A DNA stretch of 64,000 nt from Actinacidiphila cocklensis. Its GTDB lineage: Bacteria; Actinomycetota; Actinomycetes; Streptomycetales; Streptomycetaceae. Where the stretch lies: the NCBI RefSeq assembly GCF_907177275.1, contig NZ_CAJSLV010000045.1, positions 119,252 to 183,251 on the forward strand, written 5' to 3'. Shown here piece after piece: positions 42,983-51,651 of this stretch. The notes under the pieces are model-generated. The model did no database searches, was not told the DNA's origin, and saw only the letters and a list, made by a program, of their open reading frames with translations. A program made the translations under genes and the position numbers. Positions within the stretch are counted from its first letter, which is position 1; each line of letters begins with the position of its first letter.

Positions 42983-44527
42983 TCACCTGCCCCGGCCCGC
43001 GGGCATCGCGGGCCGGTCGTCGTCCAGCCAGCCGAGGCTGCGTTCCACGGCCCGCTTCCAGCGCCGGTACTCCCCGCTGCGCACCTGCTCGGGCATCGCC
43101 GGCTTCCAGCGGGTGTCCTCCCGCCACTGCTTCCTGAGCGCGTCGGGTCCCTCCCACACCCCGGTGGCGAGCCCGGCCGCGTAGGCGGCGCCCAGGCTGG
43201 TGGTCTCGGCGACGACGGGCCGGATCACCGGTACGCCCAGCACGTCCGCCTGGTGCTGCATCAGCAGCCCGTTGACGGTCATGCCGCCGTCCACCCGCAG
43301 CGCGCCGATCCGCACCCCTGAGTCCTGCTGCATCGCGTCGACCACCTCGCGGGTCTGCCAGCTGGTCGCCTCCAGGACGGCCCTGGCCAGATGCGCCCTG
43401 GTGACGTACGCGGTCAGGCCGGTGATCACGCCGCGCGCGTCGGACCGCCAGTAGGGCGCGAACAGGCCGGAGAAGGCGGGGACGACGTAGGCGCCGCCGT
43501 TGTCGGGGACGCTTGCCGCCAGCGGCTCGATCTCCTCGATGGTGCGGATCACCCCGAGCCGGTCGCGCAGCCACTCCACCAGCGCCCCGGTGATCGCGAT
43601 GGAGCCCTCCAGGGCGTACACCGGCCGCTCACCGCCGAGTTGGTGGGCGACCGTGGTGAGCAGGCCGCTCTCGGACGGCACCGGCCGCCCTCCGGTGTTG
43701 AGCAGCAGGAAGCTTCCCGGGCCGTAGGTGTTCTTCGCCTCGCCGAGGTCGAAGCAGGTCTGCCCGAACAGCGCGGCCTGCTGGTCGCCGAGCGCGGCGG
43801 CGACGGGGACGCCCGCGAGCCGTCCGGTGGCCAGGCCGTACACCTCGGCCGAGGGGCGGATGCGCGGCAGCACGGCCTCGGGGATGTCCATCGCGGACAG
43901 GATCGCCGGGTCCCAGTCCAGGGTGTGCAGGTCCATCAGCAGGGTGCGTGAGGCGTTGCTGACGTCGGTGACGTGGACACCGCCCGCGGTGCCGCCGGTG
44001 AGGTTCCAGATCAGCCAGGAGTCGATGGTGCCGAACGCGATCTCGCCGTGCTCGGCCCGGTGCCGCAGCCCGGGTACGTGGTCGAGCAGCCAGGCGATCT
44101 TCGGCCCGGCGAAGTAGGGGGCCAGCGGCAGCCCGGTGGTGTCGCGGAAGCGGTCCTGCCCGTAGGTGCCGCCGAGTTCGGTGCACAGCGCCGCGGTGCG
44201 GGTGTCCTGCCAGACGACGGCGTTGTGCACCGGGCGGCCGGTGGAGCGGTCCCAGAGCACCACCGTCTCGCGCTGGTTGGCGATGCCGAGCGCCGTCAGC
44301 TGGTCGGGGCGGAGCCCGGCTCTGGCCAGCGCGCCCGACGCCACGGCCTGGACCTTGGCCCAGATCTCGGTGGCGTCGTGCTCGACCCAGCCGGGCCTGG
44401 GCAGGATCTGGCGGTGCTCGCGCCGGTCCGACGCGACGATCCGGCCCTCCGCGTCGAAGATCAGGCAGCGGGTGGAGGTGGTGCCCTGGTCGATCGCGGC
44501 CACGTGGGTCGGGACGGTCTGGCTCAT
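42983..44527 (-). CDS. glpK: Glycerol kinase
   Basis: This 514-residue protein starts at ATG 44527, after AGGGAG. FGGY-kinase motifs are [16 protein letters not shown] at the N-terminus, [51 protein letters not shown] and the C-terminal [22 protein letters not shown]. It phosphorylates glycerol to glycerol-3-phosphate. No glpF or glpD gene is adjacent. An inverted repeat CGGTCG-N5-CGACCG about 17 bp upstream may be an operator for a GylR/IclR-like repressor. Confidence 0.95.
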   Translation of the reverse strand: MSQTVPTHVAAIDQGTTSTRCLIFDAEGRIVASDRREHRQILPRPGWVEHDATEIWAKVQAVASGALARAGLRPDQLTALGIANQRETVVLWDRSTGRPVHNAVVWQDTRTAALCTELGGTYGQDRFRDTTGLPLAPYFAGPKIAWLLDHVPGLRHRAEHGEIAFGTIDSWLIWNLTGGTAGGVHVTDVSNASRTLLMDLHTLDWDPAILSAMDIPEAVLPRIRPSAEVYGLATGRLAGVPVAAALGDQQAALFGQTCFDLGEAKNTYGPGSFLLLNTGGRPVPSESGLLTTVAHQLGGERPVYALEGSIAITGALVEWLRDRLGVIRTIEEIEPLAASVPDNGGAYVVPAFSGLFAPYWRSDARGVITGLTAYVTRAHLARAVLEATSWQTREVVDAMQQDSGVRIGALRVDGGMTVNGLLMQHQADVLGVPVIRPVVAETTSLGAAYAAGLATGVWEGPDALRKQWREDTRWKPAMPEQVRSGEYRRWKRAVERSLGWLDDDRPAMPAGRGR

Positions 44528-44543
44528 GTCACGCTCCCTTGCC

Positions 44544-44560
44544 CGGTCGGTGAACGACCG
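44544..44560. promoter_or_regulatory. Inverted repeat upstream of glpK
   Basis: CGGTCG (44544-44549) and CGACCG (44555-44560) are perfect 6-bp arms around 5 bp. The 5' flank of glpK at this spot would suit a repressor site. The regulator is not in the window. Confidence 0.4.
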
Positions 44561-44695
44561 TGTCGGGAATGGGCGCGCGGATGCCCGGTGAGCGCAACTC
44601 CCCTCCCACCGACCGGCGTCGCGCTGCCGGAAGTGTTGCCCCACGGTGACGGAGCGTCAAGCGGTCGTGCGCCGTGGAATGTTGCCGCGGTCGCG

Positions 44696-44724
44696 TGGAC
44701 GGTGTCGCAGGCCCGTGCTATGTT
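44696..44724 (+). promoter_or_regulatory. Promoter of the NrtR-type operon
   Basis: TGGACG (44696-44701), a 17-bp spacer and TATGTT (44719-44724) resemble a sigma-70-type promoter. The two palindromes directly downstream would block transcription when bound. Confidence 0.5.
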
Positions 44725-44725
44725 C

Positions 44726-44756
44726 TTCTCGTAACGAGAAATACTCATACTGAGAA
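44726..44756. promoter_or_regulatory. Two tandem palindromic operators
   Basis: TTCTCGTAACGAGAA (44726-44740) and TACTCATACTGAGAA (44742-44756) are related 15-bp palindromes with centres 16 bp apart. They begin 2 bp after the -10 box and lie 29 bp upstream of the Nudix regulator start. Autoregulation by that NrtR-type protein is likely but inferred. Confidence 0.65.
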
Positions 44757-44784
44757 CGACATCGGGCGGGGAGGGACGGCGGTC

Positions 44785-45663
44785 ATGGCGGAGCCGGACG
44801 GCACGCAGGCGGAGCGGGACTTCCTGGCGCAGTACGACCCCCGCGCCTTCGACCCGATCGCGGTCACCGTGGACGTCGTGGCGCTGACGCTGCGGGCCGG
44901 CCGGCTGCACGTGCTGGCTGTGGAGCGCGGCGGTCAGCCCTTCGCCGGCCGCTGGGCGCTGCCCGGCGGCTTCGTACGGGCCGGCCGTGAGTCGCTCGAC
45001 GAGGCGGCGGCCCGCGAACTGGCCGAGGAGACCGGCCTGGATGCCGCCGCGCTCGACCGGGTCCACCTCGAACAGCTCGGCTCGTACGGCAGCCCGCACC
45101 GCGATCCGCGGATGCACGTCGTCTCGGTGGCCTACCTCGCCTTCGCCCCCGGACTGCCCGACGCCCAGCCGGGCGGCGACGCGGCGGGCGCCGGCTGGCT
45201 CCCGGTCGAGGCAATATCACCTGCGGGGCAACCGGACGAGGCACGTCCGCGTCCCTTCGAGCAGGGTCGGCGGACCGGGGCCTACGGGGGTGGTGCCGGC
45301 CGCCGACCCGGTCACGACGGCAGCGGCGGACTCGCCTTCGACCACGGCCGCATCCTCGCGGACGGCCTGGAGCGGGCCAGGGCCAAGATCGAGTACACCC
45401 CGCTGGCCACCGCCTTCCTCGGCGAGAGCTTCACCATCACCGAGCTGCGCGAGGTCTACGAGACGGTGTGGGGCGCGGCGCTGCACGCCGGGAACTTCCA
45501 CCGCAAGGTGCTGTCCGTGCCCGGGTTCGTGGAGTCCACCGGCGAGACGGACACCCGCCCCGGCAGCCGCGGCGGCCCGCGCGCCCGCCTCTACCGGGCC
45601 GGGGACGCCCGCCTGCTGCACCCGGCGCTGCTGCGCCCCGACCGCGAGGCGGGCGTGCGATGA
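44785..45663 (+). CDS. NrtR-type Nudix domain transcriptional regulator
   Basis: This 292-residue protein starts at ATG 44785 after GGGGAGGGA. The N-terminal Nudix domain has a Nudix box GGFVRAGRESLDEAAARELAEETG with one extra residue before the first Glu. A Gly/Arg-rich insert of about 35 residues follows. The C-terminal winged helix (EYTPLATAFLGESFTITELREVYE, HRKVL) matches NrtR regulators that sense ADP-ribose-type ligands and control NAD metabolism. The altered Nudix box suggests ligand binding rather than hydrolysis. It leads an operon with three unusual genes and overlaps the next start (ATGA). Confidence 0.85.
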   Translation: MAEPDGTQAERDFLAQYDPRAFDPIAVTVDVVALTLRAGRLHVLAVERGGQPFAGRWALPGGFVRAGRESLDEAAARELAEETGLDAAALDRVHLEQLGSYGSPHRDPRMHVVSVAYLAFAPGLPDAQPGGDAAGAGWLPVEAISPAGQPDEARPRPFEQGRRTGAYGGGAGRRPGHDGSGGLAFDHGRILADGLERARAKIEYTPLATAFLGESFTITELREVYETVWGAALHAGNFHRKVLSVPGFVESTGETDTRPGSRGGPRARLYRAGDARLLHPALLRPDREAGVR

Positions 45664-46718
45664 CCGCCTCAGGGGCACGGGCCGCGGCGCCCGCGGCCGC
45701 TGCCGACGCCCAGGGCGCCGGCGCCGCCGACTTCGACGACGCCCTCGCGGCACTGACCGGCGGCTTCCCCGCGGAACCGAGGGAAGCCGCCCGGCACTAC
45801 CGCAGGCTCGCCCGGCTGCTGCACCCCGACACCGCGCCGGCCGGCCGCGCGGAGCAGGCGGCCGCTGCCTTCGCCCGGCTCACCGCCGCCTGGCAGGCCA
45901 GGCACGAGACGGTCACCGGCGGGCGGCACCGCTACGTCCTCGGCCCGGTGCTCGCGGAAGGCGGCCTCGCCACCGTGCGCGGCGCCCGCTACGACAGCGA
46001 CGGCGACCGCCACGCGGCCGTACTGAAGATCCCCCGCGAGCCGCGGGACAACGACCTGATGGAGCACGAGGCCGACGTGCTGACCCGGCTGCGCACGGTC
46101 GGCGAGCCACGGCACCGCGCCTACGCCCCCACCCTGATCGAGAGCTTCCGGCAGCGGCACCCCGACGGCACCGAGCAGGTCGTCAACGCCTTCGTCCCGC
46201 TCACCGGCTTCCACACCCTGGCCGAGGTCGCCGCGGCCCACCCCGGCGGGCTCGACCCGAGGGACGCGGCCTGGATGTGGCGCCGCCTGCTGACCGCACT
46301 GGGCTGGGCGCACCGCGCCCGGCTGGTCCACGGCGCCGTCTTCCCCGAGCACGTGCTGATCCACCCGGAGCTGCACGGCCTGGTGCTGGTCGACTGGTGC
46401 TACGCCACCGCGACCGGCACCGACGTCCCCGTCCTGCTGCACCGGCACGCCGGCAGCTACCCGCCCGAGGCGCTGGCGCACCTGCCGGCGACCCCGGCCA
46501 CCGACATCCACCTCGCCTCGCTGTGCATCGCGCAGCTCACCGGCGACCTGGCACCGCCGCAGATGCGCGCCTTCCTGCGCGGCTGCACCCTGCCCGAGCA
46601 GGAACGCCGCCCGCAGGACGCCTGGCAGCTGCTCGCGGAACTCGACGACCTGCTGGAACGGCTCTACGGGCCGCGCACCTTCCGGCCGTTCACGATGCCC
46701 GCCGCGCCACCGGCCTGA
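45660..46718 (+). CDS. J-domain-like / pseudokinase fusion protein
   Basis: This 352-residue protein starts at ATG 45660, overlapping the upstream stop. Residues 1-80 contain a J-domain-like HYRRLARLLHPDT with the HPD motif. The rest has a protein-kinase fold with the VAIK-like Lys in AAVLKIPRE. The catalytic loop reads HGAVFPEHVL (Asp and Asn of HRDxxxxN replaced) and the DFG site reads VDWC. It is therefore probably a catalytically dead kinase acting as a scaffold or nucleotide sensor, possibly recruiting DnaK. It is coupled to an NrtR-type regulator and a VWA protein. Confidence 0.78.
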   Translation: MTASGARAAAPAAAADAQGAGAADFDDALAALTGGFPAEPREAARHYRRLARLLHPDTAPAGRAEQAAAAFARLTAAWQARHETVTGGRHRYVLGPVLAEGGLATVRGARYDSDGDRHAAVLKIPREPRDNDLMEHEADVLTRLRTVGEPRHRAYAPTLIESFRQRHPDGTEQVVNAFVPLTGFHTLAEVAAAHPGGLDPRDAAWMWRRLLTALGWAHRARLVHGAVFPEHVLIHPELHGLVLVDWCYATATGTDVPVLLHRHAGSYPPEALAHLPATPATDIHLASLCIAQLTGDLAPPQMRAFLRGCTLPEQERRPQDAWQLLAELDDLLERLYGPRTFRPFTMPAAPPA

Positions 46719-46793
46719 CCGGCCGCGACCACCGCACGCGGGCACCACACCCCGCACCACAGCACGCACCACACCATCACGAGGGGGACGACC

Positions 46794-47705
46794 ATGGGCA
46801 GCGGAAGCTGGTCCACCAACGTCTACGACGCCGCCGCGCGCTACCGCGCGGCCGCCGGCACCGACGCGTTCGCGTACAGCGACCACGTCAGGCACAGCGC
46901 GCCCCGGCACACCTGGCGCGCACACCAGTCGCTCGACCCGCACGGCCTGACCGTCAGGGAGAGCCGGGACTCCGACGAACACCCGGACTCCCTGGCCATC
47001 GCGGTCCTCTTCGACGTCACCGGCTCCATGGGCGGCGTCCCGCGCACCTTGCAGACCAAGCTGCCCGACCTGTTCGGCCTGCTGCTGCGCAAGGGCTACG
47101 TCCGCGACCCGCAGATCCTCTTCGGCGCGGTCGGCGACGCCACCTGCGACCGGGTCCCGCTGCAGCTCGGCCAGTTCGAGTCCGACAACCGGATGGACGA
47201 CGACCTCGGCAACATCCTGCTGGAGGGCGGAGGCGGCGGCCAGATGACCGAGTCGTACGAACTCGCCCTCTACGCCATGGCCCGGCACACCGAACTCGAC
47301 TGCCACACCAAGCGCGGCCGCCGCGGCTACCTCTTCCTCATCGGCGACGAGATGCCCTACGGCAAGGTCAAGGCCCGCGAGGTGCAGGCCGTCCTCGGCG
47401 AGACGATCCGCCACGACATTCCCGTCCAGGACATCCTGGCCGAGCTGAAGCGCAAGTTCCACGTCCACTACATCCTCCCCGCCGGCACCTCCTACGCGGG
47501 CAACCCCGAGGTCCTCACCCTGTGGCGCCGCCTGCTGGGCCAGAACGTGATCGAGCTGGACGACCTCGACGCGGTCTGCGAGACCATCGCCCTGACGGTC
47601 GGCCTCGGCGAGGAGGCCATCGACCTGGCCACCGGCCTCGCCGATCTGGCCGACGTCGGCTCCACGGCGGTGGACACCGTGGCGCGGGCACTGTCGGGCC
47701 GGTGA
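46794..47705 (+). CDS. VWA domain protein
   Basis: This 303-residue protein starts at ATG 46794 after GAGGGGG. A von Willebrand A domain occupies about residues 65-280, with a MIDAS-like AVLFDVTGSMGGV and an acidic Asp in FLIGDEMPYG. It has no signal peptide and no transmembrane helix, so it is cytosolic. Such proteins often pair with AAA ATPases or kinase-like proteins in stress systems. Here the partner would be the pseudokinase 75 bp upstream. Confidence 0.85.
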   Translation: MGSGSWSTNVYDAAARYRAAAGTDAFAYSDHVRHSAPRHTWRAHQSLDPHGLTVRESRDSDEHPDSLAIAVLFDVTGSMGGVPRTLQTKLPDLFGLLLRKGYVRDPQILFGAVGDATCDRVPLQLGQFESDNRMDDDLGNILLEGGGGGQMTESYELALYAMARHTELDCHTKRGRRGYLFLIGDEMPYGKVKAREVQAVLGETIRHDIPVQDILAELKRKFHVHYILPAGTSYAGNPEVLTLWRRLLGQNVIELDDLDAVCETIALTVGLGEEAIDLATGLADLADVGSTAVDTVARALSGR

Positions 47706-47715
47706 CGGGCCGGTG

Positions 47716-49053
47716 ATGGGCGCCACCCGAGCCTCGGGAGACCGGCGGCACACCCTCGTCGCCGACCTCGGCTTCGGCGATGCGGGCAAGGGCGCCACCG
47801 TCGACCGGCTCTGCCGGGCCGGCGGTGTCGCCGCCGTCGTCCGCTTCAACGGCGGCGCGCAGGCCGCCCACAACGTCGTCACCGCAGACGGCCGCCACCA
47901 CACCTTCGCCCAGTTCGGCTCCGGCACCCTGCACGGAGTGCCCACCCAGCTGTCGCGGTTCACCGCGGTGGACCCGCTCGCGCTGGCCGCGGAGGCCGAC
48001 CACCTGCGGGCGCTGGGCGTGCCCGACCCGTACGCCCTGCTCGCCGTCGACCGCGACGCGCCGCTGACCACGCCCTACCACGCGGCCGCGGGCCGGCTGC
48101 GCGAGCTGGCCAGGGGCGAGGCCAGGCACGGCTCGTGCGGGATGGGGGTGGGGGAGACCACGCGGTACACCCTCGCCCACGCGGGCGACGAGCCGACGGC
48201 GGGCGACTGCGCGTCACGCCCCCGGCTGCTGAGCCGGCTGCGGCTGCTGCGGGACCGGCTCACCGACGAGCTGGGACCGCTGGCCGCACCGCCGGTGGAG
48301 GCGTGCGCCGAGGCCTACACGTCCTTCGCGCGGGCCGTACGGCTCACCGACGGCACCCGGCTGCGCGAACTGGCCGCCCGCGGGCCGCTGGTCTTCGAGG
48401 GCGCCCAGGGAGTACTGCTCGACGAATGGCACGGCTTCCACCCGTACACGACCTGGTCGACCACCACCTTCGCCAACGCCGAGACGCTGCTGGCCGAGGC
48501 GGGCGCGGCCGGGGAGGGGCTGCGGCTCGGCGTGGTGCGCACGTACACCACCCGGCACGGCCCCGGGCCGCTGGTCACCGAGGACCCCGAGCTGACCGCG
48601 GCACTGCCGGAGCCGCACAACGGCCACGGCCGCTGGCAGGGCGCCTTCCGCATCGGCCACTTCGACGCGGTCGCGCACACCTACGCGGCCGAGGTCTGCG
48701 GGGGAGTGGACGCGCTGGCCGTCACCCACCTGGATGCGCCCCGCCGCTGCCGGGGCCTGCGGATCTGCCGCGCCTACGGGATCGACGGCGACCTGGTGGA
48801 ACGCCTGCCGGCCGGGCCGCCCGGCGACCTGGCACGGCAGGCGGAGCTGACCGGGAGGCTGCTGCGCGCGGCGCCGGCGCTGTGGGACACCCCGGGCCGT
48901 GACCCGCGCCACTGGAGCGAGGCGATCGGGTCACTGCTCGGGGCGCCGGTGCTGCTGGAGTCCTCAGGCCCCGCCCGTCAGGGGGTCAACGACCTGCGGT
49001 CGATGGGGAAGTCGAAGTACGTGTCGGGGAAGGGCTCGGCGTTGAGCGTGTAG
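47716..49053 (+). CDS. Adenylosuccinate synthetase paralogue (PurA-like)
   Basis: This 445-residue protein starts at ATG 47716, with GTG 47713 adjacent. It shows DLGFGDAGKGATVD in place of the usual WGDEGKGK P-loop. RFNGGAQAAHNVV keeps the catalytic His, FEGAQGVLLDEWHGFHPY keeps the GAQG loop, and TRHGPGPLVTEDP matches the IMP-binding region. The catalytic Asp is kept and the following Glu is Ala. It is probably not the housekeeping PurA. The C-terminal part runs antisense over the last 76 bp of the dipeptidase gene. It is the last gene of the NrtR-led operon. Confidence 0.82.
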   Translation: MGATRASGDRRHTLVADLGFGDAGKGATVDRLCRAGGVAAVVRFNGGAQAAHNVVTADGRHHTFAQFGSGTLHGVPTQLSRFTAVDPLALAAEADHLRALGVPDPYALLAVDRDAPLTTPYHAAAGRLRELARGEARHGSCGMGVGETTRYTLAHAGDEPTAGDCASRPRLLSRLRLLRDRLTDELGPLAAPPVEACAEAYTSFARAVRLTDGTRLRELAARGPLVFEGAQGVLLDEWHGFHPYTTWSTTTFANAETLLAEAGAAGEGLRLGVVRTYTTRHGPGPLVTEDPELTAALPEPHNGHGRWQGAFRIGHFDAVAHTYAAEVCGGVDALAVTHLDAPRRCRGLRICRAYGIDGDLVERLPAGPPGDLARQAELTGRLLRAAPALWDTPGRDPRHWSEAIGSLLGAPVLLESSGPARQGVNDLRSMGKSKYVSGKGSALSV

Positions 49054-49796
49054 TGCCACCACTCCTCGGGCAGATTGGTGAACCCCTGCATCGCGTCCAT
49101 CAGCAGCATCCGGTTGGCGTGCTGGACGCCCTGGATCCGCGGGTCGAGGGTGTGGGCGAGGGTGTCGAAGCAGTCGAAACCGGTGCCCATGTCCAGCGAG
49201 TTGTCGGGGAAGCGCTGGTCCTGCGGCCCGTAGCAGGGTGTCAGGGGCTCACCCGGTCGGTAGGGGCGGGTGGGCCTGGCCGGCAGCGGGACGACCGTCA
49301 GGTCCATGGTGCTGCCGCGGCTGTGCCCGGATTTCGCGGCGATGTAACCGTCCGCGAACAACCGGGTCTTGTCGACCTGGGGGTAGAACTCCGCCTTCAT
49401 CGTCGTGTCGTCCAGGTCCTCCGCCCAGGAGACGAAGGTGTCGACGGCCCGCTGCGGCCGGTAGCAGTCGTAGACCTTGAGGGAGTAGCCGCTGCGCAGC
49501 AGCCGCACCTGCGCCCGGTGCAGGCCCTCGGCCGCGGCTCTGGTCAGGATGCACATCGGCGCCCGGTATCCGTCGATGGGCGCCCCGGTGAAGTTGTGCG
49601 GGGTGAAGTACCGCATCTCCTGGATGATCGTGGGGTCCACGTCCCGCAGCGCGACGAACTGCGCGGGCGCCTTGGGCTCGGGGTGCGCGGGCCGTGCCGC
49701 ACGCGCCTGGGCGGGGCCGCCCGCGGCGACCGCGACCAGTGTGGCGAGGGGCAGGACGAGGGCTCGCAGTAAAGAGGTGAGTTTCGGCATCCCCAT
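48978..49796 (-). CDS. Secreted VanX-like D,D-dipeptidase (M15D)
   Basis: The protein has 272 residues from ATG 49796; a second ATG at 49790 is possible. A signal peptide (LTSLLRALVLPLATLVAVAA, cleavage near AQA-RAA) is followed by a zinc peptidase domain. That domain has SGHSRGSTMDLT (zinc His and Asp) and EEWWHYTL (catalytic Glu and zinc His). VanX enzymes cleave D-Ala-D-Ala. A secreted form is more likely to serve wall turnover than glycopeptide resistance. There is no vanH, vanA or vanRS nearby. Confidence 0.9.
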   Translation of the reverse strand: MGMPKLTSLLRALVLPLATLVAVAAGGPAQARAARPAHPEPKAPAQFVALRDVDPTIIQEMRYFTPHNFTGAPIDGYRAPMCILTRAAAEGLHRAQVRLLRSGYSLKVYDCYRPQRAVDTFVSWAEDLDDTTMKAEFYPQVDKTRLFADGYIAAKSGHSRGSTMDLTVVPLPARPTRPYRPGEPLTPCYGPQDQRFPDNSLDMGTGFDCFDTLAHTLDPRIQGVQHANRMLLMDAMQGFTNLPEEWWHYTLNAEPFPDTYFDFPIDRRSLTP

Positions 49797-50046
49797 GACC
49801 TATCACTTCCCGGGCCAGCCGCGACAGTGATCGCATACAGTCCGACTCGTCTGTCGCCCATATCTCGACCCTGGTCAGAGCCGGTATCCGCGCCGGCCCG
49901 CACCAGCGGGGTCGAACCGGGTGCCGCGCGCCGGCACCTGGCTCGGCGGCCCTGTCGTGTCGGTCTGGGACAACGTGCGGCTCCACCTGACTGTCGGCAT
50001 GCGGGAGTTCATCGCGGCGAACGCCCACTGGCTCACAGCGTCGCAG

Positions 50047-51009
50047 CTACCGGCCCGAGATCGGGAAGTGGCCGCGGTGCCAGTACCAGTGGCGGCCGGC
50101 CTTGAGGTGGTCGGCCACCGCGCGCTGGAGCGCGGTGCGGCGCGGCAGGCGGTCGAGCGGCGTGGTCAGGGTGCGGAACACGAACCGCAGTACCTCGACG
50201 TCGGCGTCCAGCCCCTCCGGCTCCTCGTACGGCTCCAGCTCGAACCTCTGCTGGAACCGGACGATGTTGGAGTCCGCGGGCAGGTACTCCAGCAGTTGCG
50301 GGTCGAGCAGCCACGAGCCGCAGGAGAAGGCCGTGTAGCGCTCGTCGGGGAAGTGGCGCGGGAAGAACGCGCGGGCCTCGTCGAGCGACGCGGCGACCGC
50401 CTCCGGGGTCATCGGCCCCGACTCGGGGATGTGCAGGCCGATGGCGGTGCTGCCGCGCTGGTACTGCAGCCGGCCCAGCTCGTAGAGGCCGCCGCGTGCG
50501 TGCAGCGTCAGCCAGCTCTGCATGACCGGCCAGCCCTCGCGGTGCATTCGCCGGTCGACCGCGAGGTTGCGCCCCAGGTCCGCGAGGGTTGCCCCCGACA
50601 CGGCATCGGTGATGCCGTGTTCGCGGTGGTAGCCCGTGGCGACATCGACCAGGGCCAGGTACGCGTACACGTAGAGATGCCGCCAGGCGGGGCCTCGTGC
50701 GCGCGGCAGCGCGGGACCGGGCGGCAGCCAGTCGTGGCCCCCGAGGTCGGCGCGGACCAGGGCGATCGAGCGGTCGAGCAGCCAGCGCAGCTCCGGAATC
50801 CACAGCGGGGAGCCGGGATCCGGCCAGCCCTCCATGATTTCCGCGGCGTCGTCCGGCCGCACCGCGAGCCGGTCGAGGATCGCGGGCGCGTCGGCCTTGG
50901 CGGGCAGCGGAGCCGACGGGCGGTCGCCGGCGAGCCGGTGCACGCGGTCGACGTCCTCGACGGGTACTCCGAGCCTGGCGGCGACGGCGTCCAGATCCAC
51001 GCGAGCCAC
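50047..51009 (-). CDS. GNAT-like acyltransferase domain protein
   Basis: This 320-residue protein starts at ATG 51009. It matches the bacterial acyltransferase type with a NAT_N-like helical N-terminal part (about 1-120) and a GNAT_C-like C-terminal half. That half contains RNLAVDRRMHREGWPVMQSWLTLHARGGLYELGRLQYQR and a GLHIPESGPMTPEAV segment. The substrate is unknown. It stands alone, divergent from the DinB gene. Confidence 0.75.
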   Translation of the reverse strand: MARVDLDAVAARLGVPVEDVDRVHRLAGDRPSAPLPAKADAPAILDRLAVRPDDAAEIMEGWPDPGSPLWIPELRWLLDRSIALVRADLGGHDWLPPGPALPRARGPAWRHLYVYAYLALVDVATGYHREHGITDAVSGATLADLGRNLAVDRRMHREGWPVMQSWLTLHARGGLYELGRLQYQRGSTAIGLHIPESGPMTPEAVAASLDEARAFFPRHFPDERYTAFSCGSWLLDPQLLEYLPADSNIVRFQQRFELEPYEEPEGLDADVEVLRFVFRTLTTPLDRLPRRTALQRAVADHLKAGRHWYWHRGHFPISGR

Positions 51010-51150
51010 CCTACCGGCCGGTGGGGTGGCGCAGGCCGGCCGTGGGAACAGGTATCAGCCCCGGCACGGGCGGCTGGGATCCCGCGTTCCGCGGATCTAG
51101 GATTGTCCGCCGGGCGTCCGATCAAGGCCGCGTCAACCGAGAGGACGATC

Positions 51151-51651
51151 ATGGCTCCCACCAGCACGATGACCGCGGAAGCTGTTGTCCTGCAGCACTT
51201 CCTCGACGCCCAGCGGACCAGTGCGCTGGCGATCCTCGACGGGCTGACCGACGAGCAGTTGCGGACCTCGGTCATGCCCTCGGGTTGGACGCCGCTCGGG
51301 TTGATCAAGCATCTCGGTTATGCCGAACGCCACTGGTTCCAAAGGTTCTTCTCCGGAAGCACGGCCGACGCGCCGTGGCCTGACGACGACGAGGAGCTGA
51401 TGTCTTCGGCGCATCCGGTCGCGGAGGTGTTCGCCTTCTACCGGGAGCAGTGTGAGCGGGGCAATGCCCTGCTGGCCGTCACGCCGCTGGACGCGAAGCC
51501 GGTCGGGCGGCACGGCAGCGACCCGCATGACGAGGTCGCCGATCTGCGCGGGATCGTTCTCCACATGATCGAGGAGACGGCCCGGCATCTCGGCCACCTG
51601 GACGCCGCGCGCGAACTGCTCGACGGCCGCACCGGCCTCGGCCCGCGCTAG
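51151..51651 (+). CDS. DinB-family (DUF664) protein
   Basis: This 166-residue four-helix protein starts at ATG 51151, shortly after GAGAGG. It has the DUF664/DinB pattern LKHLGYAERHWF-like (here IKHLGYAERHWFQRF) and the final HMIEETARHLGHLDAAREL, whose histidines would bind a divalent metal. Family members include mycothiol- or bacillithiol-dependent transferases. The exact role is unknown. Confidence 0.9.
   Translation: MAPTSTMTAEAVVLQHFLDAQRTSALAILDGLTDEQLRTSVMPSGWTPLGLIKHLGYAERHWFQRFFSGSTADAPWPDDDEELMSSAHPVAEVFAFYREQCERGNALLAVTPLDAKPVGRHGSDPHDEVADLRGIVLHMIEETARHLGHLDAARELLDGRTGLGPR

Noticed and set aside
47716..49053. PurA-like gene as a PurZ (2-aminoadenine DNA) enzyme
   Set aside because: The P-loop catalytic Asp (GFGDAGKG) is retained, whereas phage PurZ typically has it replaced; no phage or DatZ-type genes are nearby.
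48978..49796. VanX-like gene as part of a glycopeptide resistance cluster
   Set aside because: No vanH, vanA or vanRS genes flank it and the protein carries a signal peptide.
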